A DNA stretch of 44,786 nucleotides from CAZDSS01 sp964508185 (GCA_964508185.1 CAZDSS010000009.1:1-44786), one strand, 5' to 3'. Numbered from the stretch's first letter, positions 27,453 to 35,995 are shown. Translations and numbers: made by a program. The notes: a model not told the origin generated them from the letters alone.

Positions 27453-28313
27453 TCAGATGGTCTCGAACCAGCGGATGCACCACACGTAAAGCCGCCGCGC
27501 CGCCTCATCGAGCGGGAGCGTCATCTGCTCCCGCGAGATGACCTCGACGCCGATGGGGCCGTCATAGCCCGCCCGCTCGACGGCATTGAGAAAGCCGGGG
27601 ATGTCGAAATCCCCTTCGCCGCAGAGCTTGCGGTGATAGAGGGTGTCGTTCAGCATGTCGCCCTGCATCTCCGCCGCGGCATCGTCAAGCTCCACCCCGG
27701 CGATGAGCCCCCGCGGGATCGCCGCGATCTCGTCGAACGGAATGCCGCCCCGCACCACATGCCAGATATCCAGCATGAGGCCGGCGTTGCCCGCATCGCC
27801 TGCGCGGACGAGGCGAAGGCCGGTCGCAATGTCCCGGACGTTGGAGAAGGGGATCACCTCGACCGCCACCCGCGCGTCGGAAACGTCCGCGAAATCCCGG
27901 CAGAGCTTCGTGAAATGGGGCAGCATGGGGTCGATGGGCGCGTCGATGTCGACGAAATCGCCGACGACCTTGACGCGATGGGGCGCGAGATGCTCGGCCG
28001 CTTCCAGCAGGATGCGCCGGGTGGCATCCGACGCCTGCCGCCGCTCGCCGGCGGTGAACCAGTCGAACAGGGCCTCGATCTCCACATGCCGGATGCCGTT
28101 GTCGGCAAGGATGCGGGCCATCTCGGGGAAGCCGTAGCGCTCCCGTATCCTGGCGATGTCGTTGTCCTTGAGGCCGATGCCCGTGAAGCCCGCGCGCGCC
28201 GCCGCCTCCACCCGGTCGCGGAAGTCGCGCGGGCTGGTATCGTCATCGAAGAAGCCGGCGATGGGGCCGCAGAGGGTCCAGTAGCAGGCGATGAGATCGG
28301 GTTTGCCGGTCAT
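27453..28313 (-). CDS. Sugar-phosphate isomerase/epimerase-like TIM-barrel protein
   Basis: A 286-residue protein of the xylose-isomerase-like TIM-barrel family (AP endonuclease 2 fold). Likely metal and active-site segments are VAVEVIPFSN (Glu on strand 5), GLMLDIWHVVRGG (Asp and His on strand 6), IAGVELDD and IGVEVISREQ (Glu on strand 8). The family holds isomerases, epimerases and dehydratases acting on sugars, inositols and ring-cleavage products. It begins 28 bp after the SDR gene stop (both on the minus strand), so the two form one operon read away from the AraC regulator. Exact substrate unknown. Confidence 0.85.
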   Translation of the reverse strand: MTGKPDLIACYWTLCGPIAGFFDDDTSPRDFRDRVEAAARAGFTGIGLKDNDIARIRERYGFPEMARILADNGIRHVEIEALFDWFTAGERRQASDATRRILLEAAEHLAPHRVKVVGDFVDIDAPIDPMLPHFTKLCRDFADVSDARVAVEVIPFSNVRDIATGLRLVRAGDAGNAGLMLDIWHVVRGGIPFDEIAAIPRGLIAGVELDDAAAEMQGDMLNDTLYHRKLCGEGDFDIPGFLNAVERAGYDGPIGVEVISREQMTLPLDEAARRLYVWCIRWFETI

Positions 28314-28341
28314 GTCACGACCCTCCCCACGCCGCCGCGCC

Positions 28342-29109
28342 TCAGGATCCCATCATTTCTTCGGCATCGGGCACGCGCCGCAGGGTCTGGCCGCAGGACA
28401 CGTCGATCACCTGCCCGGTGGTCGCGCGGCTCTCGTCGCTCAGAAGCCAGAGGGCGGTGTTCGCCATGTCCTCCACCGTCGGCAGGCGCTTCAGCGGGAT
28501 TTCCTTGAGGAAGGCCGCTTCCAGCGTCGGGATCGCGAAATAGCCTTCCGTCATGCCGGAGCGGGTGAAGCCCGGGGACAGGGAATTGACGCGAATGCCC
28601 TTCGGCCCCAGCTCCAGCGCCGCGATGCGCATGATCTGGTCGGCGCCGCGCTTCGTGCCCGCATAGGCCGCAAGGCCCGCGGGCGCGAGATAGGCGGTCT
28701 GCGACGTGGTGATGACGATGGAGCCGCCGCCCGTCATGCGGTTCGCCATATGCTTGATGAACAGCGCGCTGCCGATCAGATGGACGTCGCAGGCTTCCTG
28801 CAGCACTTCCCGGGTCACCTCGGTGATGGGCGCCGCGGAATTGACGCCCGCAAAGCTGACGGCGCCGTCGATCCGGCCAAACTTGGAAAGGGCCGTCTCG
28901 GCGATCCGTTCCACGTCTTCTTCCTTGGAGATGTCGCAGGCGACCGCTTCGGCACGGATCGAATCGGCGATGGGCTTCAACTGGTCGAGCCGCCGCGCGC
29001 CGAGGACCAGCTTGGCCCCTTCGGCAGCGAGCCGCCGTGCCGTCGCCGCGCCCATGCTCCGTTCGTCGGAAGCCCCGATGATGATAATGACTTTCCCGTC
29101 CAACCGCAT
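28342..29109 (-). CDS. SDR-family oxidoreductase with a divergent nucleotide motif
   Basis: A 255-residue short-chain dehydrogenase. The glycine motif reads IGASDERSMG (11-20) instead of TGxxxGxG, a spacing closer to enoyl-reductase-like members. NNAG is replaced by FAGVN. The catalytic set is present: Ser136 (TTSQTAY), Tyr149 and Lys153 (YAGTK), and the C-terminal part has TTGQVIDVSCGQTL. An Arg pair after beta-2 (LGARRLD) could favour NADP(H). It is the first gene of a two-gene minus-strand operon with the TIM-barrel gene and lies downstream of the PAS-AraC regulator gene. A pathway reductase or dehydrogenase is likely; substrate unknown. Confidence 0.9.
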   Translation of the reverse strand: MRLDGKVIIIIGASDERSMGAATARRLAAEGAKLVLGARRLDQLKPIADSIRAEAVACDISKEEDVERIAETALSKFGRIDGAVSFAGVNSAAPITEVTREVLQEACDVHLIGSALFIKHMANRMTGGGSIVITTSQTAYLAPAGLAAYAGTKRGADQIMRIAALELGPKGIRVNSLSPGFTRSGMTEGYFAIPTLEAAFLKEIPLKRLPTVEDMANTALWLLSDESRATTGQVIDVSCGQTLRRVPDAEEMMGS

Positions 29110-29198
29110 TGTCTCGGCACCCTCTTGATGGCGGGGCGGCCATTCATTCCGCCCGCGTTGTTGTCTCTCTCTTGGCCTGTATTTCGCCGTAGATATTT

Positions 29199-29207
29199 GA
29201 TGCTATG
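29199..29207 (-). promoter_or_regulatory. CATAGCATC motif upstream of the SDR-isomerase operon
   Basis: The minus strand reads CATAGCATC here, in an AT-rich block 90 bases before the SDR start. The same nine bases occur at 30089-30097 in the control region of the gene divergent from the AraC regulator. They are a possible half site for that regulator. Nine bases alone are weak evidence. Confidence 0.25.
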
Positions 29208-29223
29208 ACTACCGTAACCGGAT

Positions 29224-30054
29224 TTACACTCTCGTTTTTGTAAGTAACCGCGCGCGCGTCCCGGTCCCGGAGCCGGGATCCTCGGACCCTGCCGCTTTTT
29301 TGTCCGTGCTGTTCGAGGGTGGAACGCCCAGCATGCGGCGGAGTTGCCGTGGCGTCTGGCCGGTCATCTCGCGCACGCGGCGGGTGAAGGCGCTCTGGTC
29401 CGCATAGCCGCAGGCATGGGCGACCGCCGCCACCGAATGCCCGGCGGCCAGCAGGCTGATCGCGCGGCGCAGGCGGACGGCCAATTGCATCTCCCGCGCC
29501 GTGCGGCCGAACACCTTGCGGAAATTGCGGTTGAGCTGGGACGGCGACAGCCCGGCGCGGGCGGCGAGCGCCCGGAGGTCCAGGGGCTGGTCGCTGTTCT
29601 CGGTGATATGCTGCACCACCTTGAAGAGGCGGCGATAGGTGGATTGGTTGGCACCGGGGTGGTCGAGCTCGCGCGAGGTGGCGACGATGCCGGTCACCTC
29701 GCCTTCGGCATCGACCAGGGGATAGCGGTGGAACAGCAGCCAGACGAGGGAGCGGCCTGCGATCTCGCTTTCGTCCAGGCGGAACATCACGGGCTCTCCC
29801 GTGGCCAGGACGCGGCGATCCAGCTCCTCGTATTTCTCGAACTGTCCCGGCGGAAAGAAGGCTGCGACCCGCCGCCCGATGAGGTCCGCCTTGCGCCGCG
29901 CGCCGCAGAACCGGACCATGGCCTCGTTCACCGCCACATAGCGAAGGGCGGCGTCCTTGATGAAGAAGGGGCTGTCCGGATACTGGTCGAACATCTCCTC
30001 CAGGAGCGGCAGGGGAATGGCGGCGGGCACCCGCCCGGAAATGAATTCCTTCAT
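29224..30054 (-). CDS. PAS-domain AraC-family transcriptional regulator
   Basis: A 276-residue regulator. An N-terminal PAS-like sensor (about 20-135) contains PDSPFFIKDAALRYVAVNEA, IGRRVAAFFPPGQFEKYEEL and LFHRYPLVDAEGEVTGIVAT. A C-terminal AraC double helix-turn-helix (about 150-250) contains LDLRALAARAGLSPSQLNRN and VAAVAHACGYADQSAFTRRV followed by REMTGQTPRQLRR. A basic, low-complexity tail ends the protein. The ATG at 30054 is preceded by GGGAGGAG; a GTG at 30066 is less likely. It lies between the SDR-isomerase operon and the divergent gene at 30240, and may control one or both, as well as the Rieske genes. The PAS ligand is unknown. Confidence 0.9.
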   Translation of the reverse strand: MKEFISGRVPAAIPLPLLEEMFDQYPDSPFFIKDAALRYVAVNEAMVRFCGARRKADLIGRRVAAFFPPGQFEKYEELDRRVLATGEPVMFRLDESEIAGRSLVWLLFHRYPLVDAEGEVTGIVATSRELDHPGANQSTYRRLFKVVQHITENSDQPLDLRALAARAGLSPSQLNRNFRKVFGRTAREMQLAVRLRRAISLLAAGHSVAAVAHACGYADQSAFTRRVREMTGQTPRQLRRMLGVPPSNSTDKKAAGSEDPGSGTGTRARLLTKTRV

Positions 30055-30088
30055 GGCTCCTCCCACTGAACCCGATGATCACCTTGAC

Positions 30089-30200
30089 CATAGCATCGGA
30101 TGCGATAGCCCCTCAACCGATGCGCGGGAATAATTGTGCCGAAAGACGCATTTTATGCGCTTATCCGCATCAATACGCCCGAGTCAGGGTGGCCTAGAAT
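30089..30200 (+). promoter_or_regulatory. Divergent control region between the AraC regulator and the 448-residue gene
   Basis: CATAGCATCGGATGCGATAG starts at 30089 and includes the inverted repeat GCATC-G-GATGC. CGCAT-TTT-ATGCG (30148-30160) is a second dyad. TAGAAT at 30195-30200 is a good -10 element about 40 bases before the ATG at 30240, without a recognisable -35. This is typical of AraC-activated promoters. AAAGGA just before the gene is its ribosome binding site. Confidence 0.4.
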
Positions 30201-30239
30201 GAAGGCATTTCTAGAAGGTCATTGCCGAAAGGATCCCAG

Positions 30240-31586
30240 ATGAGCGCACAACCCTGGAATGCCATCCGTGAATGGAAGACCCATCCCGCGGCGGAAGAAC
30301 TGCTGCAAGGCGTGCTGGAGGAGGCGCTCCGCCGCTCTCCCGAGGCCGCGGATTTTCGTGATCGCCTCCTGGCCGGGACCGCCGTGCGCCTCCGTGACAT
30401 TCTGGATCACGTGACCTTTGCCGACCCTGCGCTCGGCCCGGATCTGGAGCGCCATGGCTGGCAGCCCCTCGGCGGGGGCGTCTATCGCCATGACGGCGGC
30501 ATGTTCCCGGATTTCGTGTCGGGCGATCACCTCGCCGTCGCCTTCCGGGTGGATTCCGTCGCCGCGTTCCTCGCGGCGCAGAAGATTGACGCGGAGATCG
30601 AGGGCAAGCCGCTGGCGCCATTGCGGCGCGCCCGTGTCTTTGCGGGCGATAAGGTCGTCTTCCAGGTGATCGAGCGGAACGGCCATCCGGGGCATGACCT
30701 GCCCGCGGTCGACGACGGCCAGATCCGCGCGGCCCATCTCCATCTGCAAACCTTCCGGGCGCGGCGGCGTGAATTTTCATCCATCGCCGCGGGGTTCGAC
30801 CAGACGGAGGCGCTGGTGGATGCGGCGGTCGCCGATCTCGGGCCCCATTGGACCTGCGCCCTCTTCGGCCAGGCCGACCGCGAATACTGGATGCTCCATT
30901 GCGCCGCCGGGCGTTTCCAGAAGGCGCGCCAGGATGCGCTGGGGATCGGCTGGAGCAACCTCGACCACGTGGCCTATGACGCGTCACGGCCCTGGTTCGA
31001 ACAGACCATCCGCATCCTTGAAAAGCTCGGCTATGAATGCCGCGAACTGTTCTATGCGGGCGACGCCGCGGGCTGGGGATCGCAGATCCTCGAACAGCCG
31101 GTCTTGCGCAGCACCATCTTCGCCGATATCGACCTCGCGCCCGAGGAACTGGACATGGACTTCGCCCATATGCCCCTGCCGCCCTTGCCCCGCCACCGGC
31201 GCGCCGGCATGTGGTGCGCCATGCATGGGGAATCGCTCCTCGAGGGCGGTATCAATCACGTGGCCGGGCTTTATGACCAGCGCCTGTTGCGTGAGCACAT
31301 GACCGCGGCGGGTTTTGTCATGATGGAGCCGTTCTCGTCCTTCGATTACCTCTACCAGGAACTGACCACGGGGGAATGGCGGGCGGTGGATCCCGTCGTC
31401 ATCGATGCGCTTGAGGCGGAAGGCCATATGAGCGCGACGGAAGCGGAGAATTTCCGCCTCCATGGCGCCATCGGCAATCACCTGGAGAACATAGAGCGCA
31501 ACCAGGGCTACAAGGGCTTCAACCAGCCCGGAATCGACGACGTTCTGCGCAAGATCGACCCGCGCCGCAACATGGCGGGGGCCTGA
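30240..31586 (+). CDS. Unrecognised 448-residue protein with VOC-like segments
   Basis: I do not recognise this protein with confidence. Three segments resemble the opening strand of vicinal-oxygen-chelate modules: LDHVTF (55-60), LDHVAY (241-246) and INHVAG (338-343). The second is followed by a helix IRILEKLGYECREL, as in glyoxalase or dioxygenase folds. His and Glu residues near these positions could bind a metal. No signal peptide or membrane segment is seen. The ATG at 30240 is preferred over a TTG at 30222 because AAAGGA lies 7 bases before it. It is divergent from the PAS-AraC regulator and likely its target, and converges on a TonB receptor across a strong hairpin. A metal-dependent dioxygenase or decarboxylase of the HglS/DUF1338 or VOC type is a guess to test. 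Confidence 0.7.
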   Translation: MSAQPWNAIREWKTHPAAEELLQGVLEEALRRSPEAADFRDRLLAGTAVRLRDILDHVTFADPALGPDLERHGWQPLGGGVYRHDGGMFPDFVSGDHLAVAFRVDSVAAFLAAQKIDAEIEGKPLAPLRRARVFAGDKVVFQVIERNGHPGHDLPAVDDGQIRAAHLHLQTFRARRREFSSIAAGFDQTEALVDAAVADLGPHWTCALFGQADREYWMLHCAAGRFQKARQDALGIGWSNLDHVAYDASRPWFEQTIRILEKLGYECRELFYAGDAAGWGSQILEQPVLRSTIFADIDLAPEELDMDFAHMPLPPLPRHRRAGMWCAMHGESLLEGGINHVAGLYDQRLLREHMTAAGFVMMEPFSSFDYLYQELTTGEWRAVDPVVIDALEAEGHMSATEAENFRLHGAIGNHLENIERNQGYKGFNQPGIDDVLRKIDPRRNMAGA

Positions 31587-31592
31587 ACGCCA

Positions 31593-31621
31593 GCGGCCGC
31601 CTCCCTTGGGGAGGCGGCCGC
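31593..31621. terminator. Bidirectional hairpin terminator
   Basis: GCGGCCGCCTCCC (31593-31605) and GGGAGGCGGCCGC (31609-31621) form a perfect 13-bp stem with a 3-base loop. It starts 6 bases after the 448-residue gene and 26 bases beyond the end of the convergent TonB receptor, so it can serve both. There is no T-tract, but the stem is very stable. Confidence 0.75.
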
Positions 31622-31646
31622 ACGAGCCACAATCATGTGACGTTGA

Positions 31647-34007
31647 TCAGAAGTTGTAGGACAGGTTCACGCCATAGGTCGCCGGGCGCACGGTGATATA
31701 GGCCAAGGGATCCTGGCTGGTGTTGACGGCGTCGATCTGGGCCCGCTTGTCGAACACGTTCTTGGCATAGATCGAGGCCTGCCAGTTCTCGCCACGAAGG
31801 CCCGCCCGCAGGTTCACCAGATGGTAGCTGTCCAGGGGCACGTTGGTGGGGTCGATCTCCTTGAAGCGGATGCGCGTCGCCCCGCGATAGGACCAGTCGG
31901 CCCGCAGCACGCCCTCGAGCCCGTCGGTCATAATCGGGAAGGCATACTGCACCGCGCCCGAAAGCTGCCATTTCGGCACGTTGGGCAGCCGGTCGCCCTT
32001 TTCCCCGGCGAAGGGATCGCCGAGAATGGCGGAGCGGGTATCCTCCTCGAGCTCCGCTTCCGTGTAGGACGCGCCGAAGAACAGGTTGAGACCGATGACG
32101 GGTGTCGCGCGGAGCTCCACCTCGCCGCCCTTGACCGAGGCGTCGCCCGCATTGACGATCAGCGGGAAGGCGCCGGTCGCGTCCACGTCCTCGATCTGGA
32201 TGTCCTTCCAGTCGATGTAATATACGGCGCCGTTGAAGGCGATGCGGTCATCAAGGAAGCTCGTCTTCCAGCCGAGCTCATAGTTGGTGAGCTTGTCCGG
32301 CTCGAAGCCCAGTTCCGGCTGCTGGCTGGGGTCGGTGACCGGCGGGTTGTTGATGCCGCCCGCGCGGAAGCCCTGGGATACGGTGGCATAGACCATGACG
32401 TCGTCGGTTGCCTGGAAGGACACGTTGCCCTTGAAGGTCACTTCCTCGGCGTCTTCCTTCACGTCGATGGGCTCGAGCGAGGCGCCGAAGCCGCCGAAGG
32501 GCTTGGTCTCCTGCGCGATGGTGTGGGACTTCCAGCGATACCAGCGCACGCCCCCGGTGAGCGTCAGGCGGTCGGTGACGTCGAAGATCGCTTCGCCGAA
32601 CAGCGCCTCCTGATCCACCTTGTCGTCCTTGAAGCGCCCGATGACGGCGGGGCCGAAGCCGGGGTCATTCGGGTCCAGCAGATAATCCTCGTCCGTCCTG
32701 AACGGGCCGTTCGGGAGGCCGAGGCTGTTTGTGGTCAGCACCTGCACCTCGAAATCCTTGTCCTCGCGCGTGAGGATCCCGCCCACCACGAAGTTGAACG
32801 GCCCGTCGAGGTTCGAGGCGTAGCGCACCTCCGTCGAGAAGATGTCACGGCTCTGCGGCTGATGGGTCACCGCCGCCGCGGCGATCTCGGGGAAGAGCTG
32901 GGCCGCGAAGTCGAACAGGATCCAGCTGGAATCGAAATTGAACTCGATATCCCGCTTGAAATAGCTCGCCGCCGCCAGAAGCGATCCCTTGTCGTGGGTC
33001 CATTCGGCCTTGGCGCTGAAGATGCGGATTTCCTCATCCCAGTTGTTGCGGGTGAAGTCCTGGTTGACGAGATCGCCTTCCACATCCAGTTCGCCGCCGA
33101 AGGCGTCGATGATGTCGGGGAACAGGGACAGGTTGTTCCGCGCAAGGGTCTGGAAGCGCGGCGTGTAGCGGGACGATCCGCCCACCTTCCGGTTCTGCAC
33201 GAGGGCCGCGACGGTGATATCGAGGCTTTCCGTCGGCAGCCAGCGCAGCGCGATGCGCCCGCCTTCCACATTGTTGGTGTTGATGTCCTTGCGGTTGAGG
33301 CGCGGCTGGTCGATGAAGCCGCTTTCGTCGGTCACCCAGCCCACGGCGCGCAGGGCGAGCTTGCCCTGGACGATGGGGAAATTGAGGGTGCCGTTGAGCC
33401 GCCAGTTCTCGCCGCCCTTTTCGGTCGTGGAGACGTCGCCCTCGATGCGGCCTTCCACTTCCTCGAGGTTCGGCGCATTGGGCACGAAGCGGATGGTGCC
33501 CGACATGGAGCTTGCGCCATAGAGGGTCCCCTGCGGGCCCTTGAGCACTTCGACGCGCTGCAGGTCGTGCAGTTCGATATCCGCCTGCTGGCCGCCGCCA
33601 TCCTGCTGGTTGCGGCCGGTGATCTCCACTTCGTCGTAATAGACGCCGACGGTGGCGATGCCCGTCGAATTGACGCCGCGGATCACATATTCCTTGTCGC
33701 CCGGGCCCAGGTCCTGAAAGGTGAGGGCGGGGACCTGACCCGCGAGATCGGCGAACTCCACCGCCAGCCGGTCGCTGATGTCGGTGGCCGAGAAGGCCTG
33801 GACGGCGATGGGCACCGTCTGCAGGGATTCCGCCCCGCGCTTGGTGGCGGTGACCAGAATCTCCTCGAGCTGGGCGGAGCGGCTTGCAGTCTGCGCGAAG
33901 GCTGCGCCGGCGACGAGGCCGCCCACGAGCGCCGTCGTCACCATCAGGGCGCCCGTCCGCAGCGGCGACGGGGTGGAGGGGATCGGCTTAATCCGGATGT
34001 GAGGCAT
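31647..34007 (-). CDS. TonB-dependent outer membrane receptor
   Basis: A 786-residue receptor. A long signal peptide (about 1-39, cleavage after AAFAQ) is followed by the TonB-box-like LEEILVTATKR. The plug domain contains LQRVEVLKGPQGTLYGASSM and SGTIRFVPNAPNLEEVEG, and the barrel ends in YGVNLSYNF with terminal Phe. The RGPQGTLYG element appears here as KGPQGTLYG, a common variant. The ATG at 34007 follows GGGAGGTTG on the minus strand, and a strong promoter lies at 34046-34073. It is transcribed alone, ending at the shared hairpin. It probably imports the substrate of the neighbouring catabolic genes, but no shared promoter proves that. Confidence 0.93.
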   Translation of the reverse strand: MPHIRIKPIPSTPSPLRTGALMVTTALVGGLVAGAAFAQTASRSAQLEEILVTATKRGAESLQTVPIAVQAFSATDISDRLAVEFADLAGQVPALTFQDLGPGDKEYVIRGVNSTGIATVGVYYDEVEITGRNQQDGGGQQADIELHDLQRVEVLKGPQGTLYGASSMSGTIRFVPNAPNLEEVEGRIEGDVSTTEKGGENWRLNGTLNFPIVQGKLALRAVGWVTDESGFIDQPRLNRKDINTNNVEGGRIALRWLPTESLDITVAALVQNRKVGGSSRYTPRFQTLARNNLSLFPDIIDAFGGELDVEGDLVNQDFTRNNWDEEIRIFSAKAEWTHDKGSLLAAASYFKRDIEFNFDSSWILFDFAAQLFPEIAAAAVTHQPQSRDIFSTEVRYASNLDGPFNFVVGGILTREDKDFEVQVLTTNSLGLPNGPFRTDEDYLLDPNDPGFGPAVIGRFKDDKVDQEALFGEAIFDVTDRLTLTGGVRWYRWKSHTIAQETKPFGGFGASLEPIDVKEDAEEVTFKGNVSFQATDDVMVYATVSQGFRAGGINNPPVTDPSQQPELGFEPDKLTNYELGWKTSFLDDRIAFNGAVYYIDWKDIQIEDVDATGAFPLIVNAGDASVKGGEVELRATPVIGLNLFFGASYTEAELEEDTRSAILGDPFAGEKGDRLPNVPKWQLSGAVQYAFPIMTDGLEGVLRADWSYRGATRIRFKEIDPTNVPLDSYHLVNLRAGLRGENWQASIYAKNVFDKRAQIDAVNTSQDPLAYITVRPATYGVNLSYNF

Positions 34008-34045
34008 GGTTCAACCTCCCGATTTATTGGTTATCGCTCACCCGA

Positions 34046-34073
34046 ATTATATGAAAATATATAATTTTTTCAA
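34046..34073 (-). promoter_or_regulatory. Sigma-70-type promoter of the third TonB receptor
   Basis: On the minus strand TTGAAA (34073-34068) and a perfect TATAAT (34051-34046) are separated by 16 bases in a very AT-rich block. The expected start site is near 34039, giving a short leader of about 30 bases before the ATG at 34007. This is the best consensus promoter in the window. Confidence 0.7.
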
Positions 34074-34150
34074 TGCGCGTATTGGATGAGCGAAAACTCT
34101 ACCAATTTCGCGCGATAAGATGAGCAAGCGCTTGACCCATAAACGCAAAC

Positions 34151-34174
34151 AGCGGGCCCCGGTTGGGGCCCGCT
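34151..34174 (-). terminator. Intrinsic terminator of nhaB
   Basis: AGCGGGCCCC (34151-34160) and GGGGCCCGCT (34165-34174) form a perfect 10-bp stem with a 4-base loop, 26 bases past the nhaB stop. Read on the minus strand it is followed by GTTTGCGTTT, a T-rich tail consistent with intrinsic termination. Confidence 0.8.
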
Positions 34175-34199
34175 GCTGCGGATCGGAAGGATTTCGATC

Positions 34200-35819
34200 T
34201 CAGTGTTGCTTTGCGGTCTCGGTCGGGACGTCCAGGATCTCCTTCACCGAGTGGTGGCTGATCATCTGCTTTTCGTACAGCATGTCGGTCACCGGGTTGA
34301 GGAGATAGATGACCGCGAGCAGGCCGGTCAGCGTCATCATGATGGTGTACGGCAGGGCCATCAGAACCATGCGGCCGTAGGACAGGCGGATCAGGGGCGC
34401 GAGCGCCGACGTCAGGAGGAACAGGAAGGCCGCCTGGCCGTTCGGGGTCGCGACGCTCGGGATGTTGGTGCCGGTATTGATCGCCACCGCCAGCACGTCG
34501 AACTGGTCGCGGGTGATCGCCCCGGCAAGGAGCGCGTCCTTGGCCTGGTTGATATAGACCGTCGCCACGAAGACGTTGTCGCTGATCGCCGACAGGATGC
34601 CGTTGGCCATGTAGAAGGCCGAGGCCTGCACGGCCGGATCAAGATCGAGCACCGCCTTGATGACCGGCGTGAAGAGATGCTGGTCGTTGATGACGCCGAC
34701 GATCACGAAGAACACGCCGAGGAGGGCGGTGAACGGCAGGGCCTCGGTGAAGGCGCGGCCGATGCGGTGCTCGTCGTTGACGCCCGAGAACGAGGTCGCA
34801 AGCACGATCACCGACAGGCCGATGATGCCGACCGCGGCGAGATGGAACAGCAGGCCGATCACCAGCCAGACGGCGATCACTGTCTGGGCCACGAGAGCCG
34901 CCTTGTCCTGGGTGGTGCGCTTCGCGGTCTCCGTGCGGTCGAAGTCCTCGAGGATCTTGCGCACCGCGTCGGGAAGCTTCGCGCCGTAGCCGAACATGCC
35001 GGTCTTCTCGAGGAAGATGCAGGTGAGAATGCCGACCACGAAGACCGGCAGGGTCACCGGCGCCATGCGCAGGAAGAATTCCACGAAGCTCCAGTTGGCG
35101 CGGGTGCCGATCAGCAGGTTCTGCGGCTCGCCGACGATGGTCATGACGCCGCCAAGGGCCGTGCCCACCACCGCATGCATGACGAGGGAGCGGAGAAAGG
35201 CGCGGAACTGCTCGAGATCGCCGCGATGCAGATCCGGGATGCCGTCGTCGTCAAGGTCGATGCCGCCATGGCCGTCGTCGCCATGACCGCCGCCCGCTCC
35301 CCTGCCGGACGCCGCCCGGTGATAGACGCTGTAGAAGCCGACGGAGACGGCGATCACCACCGCGGTCACGGTCAGCGCGTCGAGGAAGGCCGACATGATC
35401 GCGCCCATGAAGCTGAACATGATGGCGAGCGCGGTCTTGTTGCGGATGCGCAGCAGGATCTTGGTGAAGGTGAAGAGCAGCAGGTCCTTGAGGAAGTAGA
35501 TGCCCGCCACCATGAAGATCAGGAGCAGGATGACCTCGAAGCCCAGCTCAAGCTCGTGAAACACCGTTGCCGTCGAGGTCATGCCGAGCAGCACGGCCTC
35601 GATGGCAAGGAGGCCCCCCGGCAGGAGCGGGTAGCATTTGAGCGCCATGGCCAGGGTGAAGATGAATTCGAAAACCAGAAGCCATCCGGTGACGACGGGT
35701 CCGAACACGAAGAGGACGACCGGATTGAGCACGAGAAAGGCGAGAATGGTCAGCTTGTACCAATCGGGCGCCGTTCCGAGGAAATTCTTGATGAAGCCTC
35801 GGCCGAGGGAATTTGCCAT
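34200..35819 (-). CDS. nhaB: Na+/H+ antiporter NhaB
   Basis: A 539-residue inner-membrane protein that expels Na+ in exchange for H+. Long stretches match E. coli NhaB as I recall it: FLGTAPDWYKL near the start, FEFIFTLAMALKCYPLLPGG, LSAFLDALTV-like (SAFLDALTVTAVVIAVSVGF), GTALGGVMTIVGEPQNLLIG, SFTALL-type segments, ISDNVFVATVYIN, and NTGTNIPSVATPNGQAAFLF. A hydrophilic loop (about 169-203) contains DLDDDGIPD (188-196), an exact DxDxDGxxD calcium-loop pattern, next to His179 and His184. The E. coli loop is also acidic but lacks this pattern. The gene is preceded by AGGGG-rich sequence, ends at its own terminator, and lies downstream of iorB across 228 bp. A housekeeping role in Na+ and pH balance is likely. 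Confidence 0.96.
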   Translation of the reverse strand: MANSLGRGFIKNFLGTAPDWYKLTILAFLVLNPVVLFVFGPVVTGWLLVFEFIFTLAMALKCYPLLPGGLLAIEAVLLGMTSTATVFHELELGFEVILLLIFMVAGIYFLKDLLLFTFTKILLRIRNKTALAIMFSFMGAIMSAFLDALTVTAVVIAVSVGFYSVYHRAASGRGAGGGHGDDGHGGIDLDDDGIPDLHRGDLEQFRAFLRSLVMHAVVGTALGGVMTIVGEPQNLLIGTRANWSFVEFFLRMAPVTLPVFVVGILTCIFLEKTGMFGYGAKLPDAVRKILEDFDRTETAKRTTQDKAALVAQTVIAVWLVIGLLFHLAAVGIIGLSVIVLATSFSGVNDEHRIGRAFTEALPFTALLGVFFVIVGVINDQHLFTPVIKAVLDLDPAVQASAFYMANGILSAISDNVFVATVYINQAKDALLAGAITRDQFDVLAVAINTGTNIPSVATPNGQAAFLFLLTSALAPLIRLSYGRMVLMALPYTIMMTLTGLLAVIYLLNPVTDMLYEKQMISHHSVKEILDVPTETAKQH

Positions 35820-35967
35820 GTATTGAAACCCCTACCTCATGGATTTGTCGTTATGGGACCAGCCCAGCATGATCCGAACCGTAGTTTCTACCGGCTCGGA
35901 CGGGCAATCTCAAGGGAAACCGGACGGAAACGCGCGGAATCCGCGGGCTTTCCTCACGCAAACGTGA

Positions 35968-35995
35968 ACGGCGCCGCTCGCTCGGAGGGCGCCGT
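35968..35995 (-). terminator. Hairpin after iorB
   Basis: ACGGCGCC (35968-35975) and GGCGCCGT (35988-35995) form a perfect 8-bp stem with a 12-base loop that can pair partly inside. It lies about 50 bases after the iorB stop, read on the minus strand, in the 228-bp gap before nhaB. Only a weak T-rich tail follows, so it is a candidate terminator of the ior operon. Confidence 0.45.

Noticed and set aside
27192..28508. A 438-residue plus-strand frame over the end of the epoxide hydrolase and the TIM-barrel gene
   Set aside because: It crosses two well-supported genes in a different frame and strand, and shows no domain.
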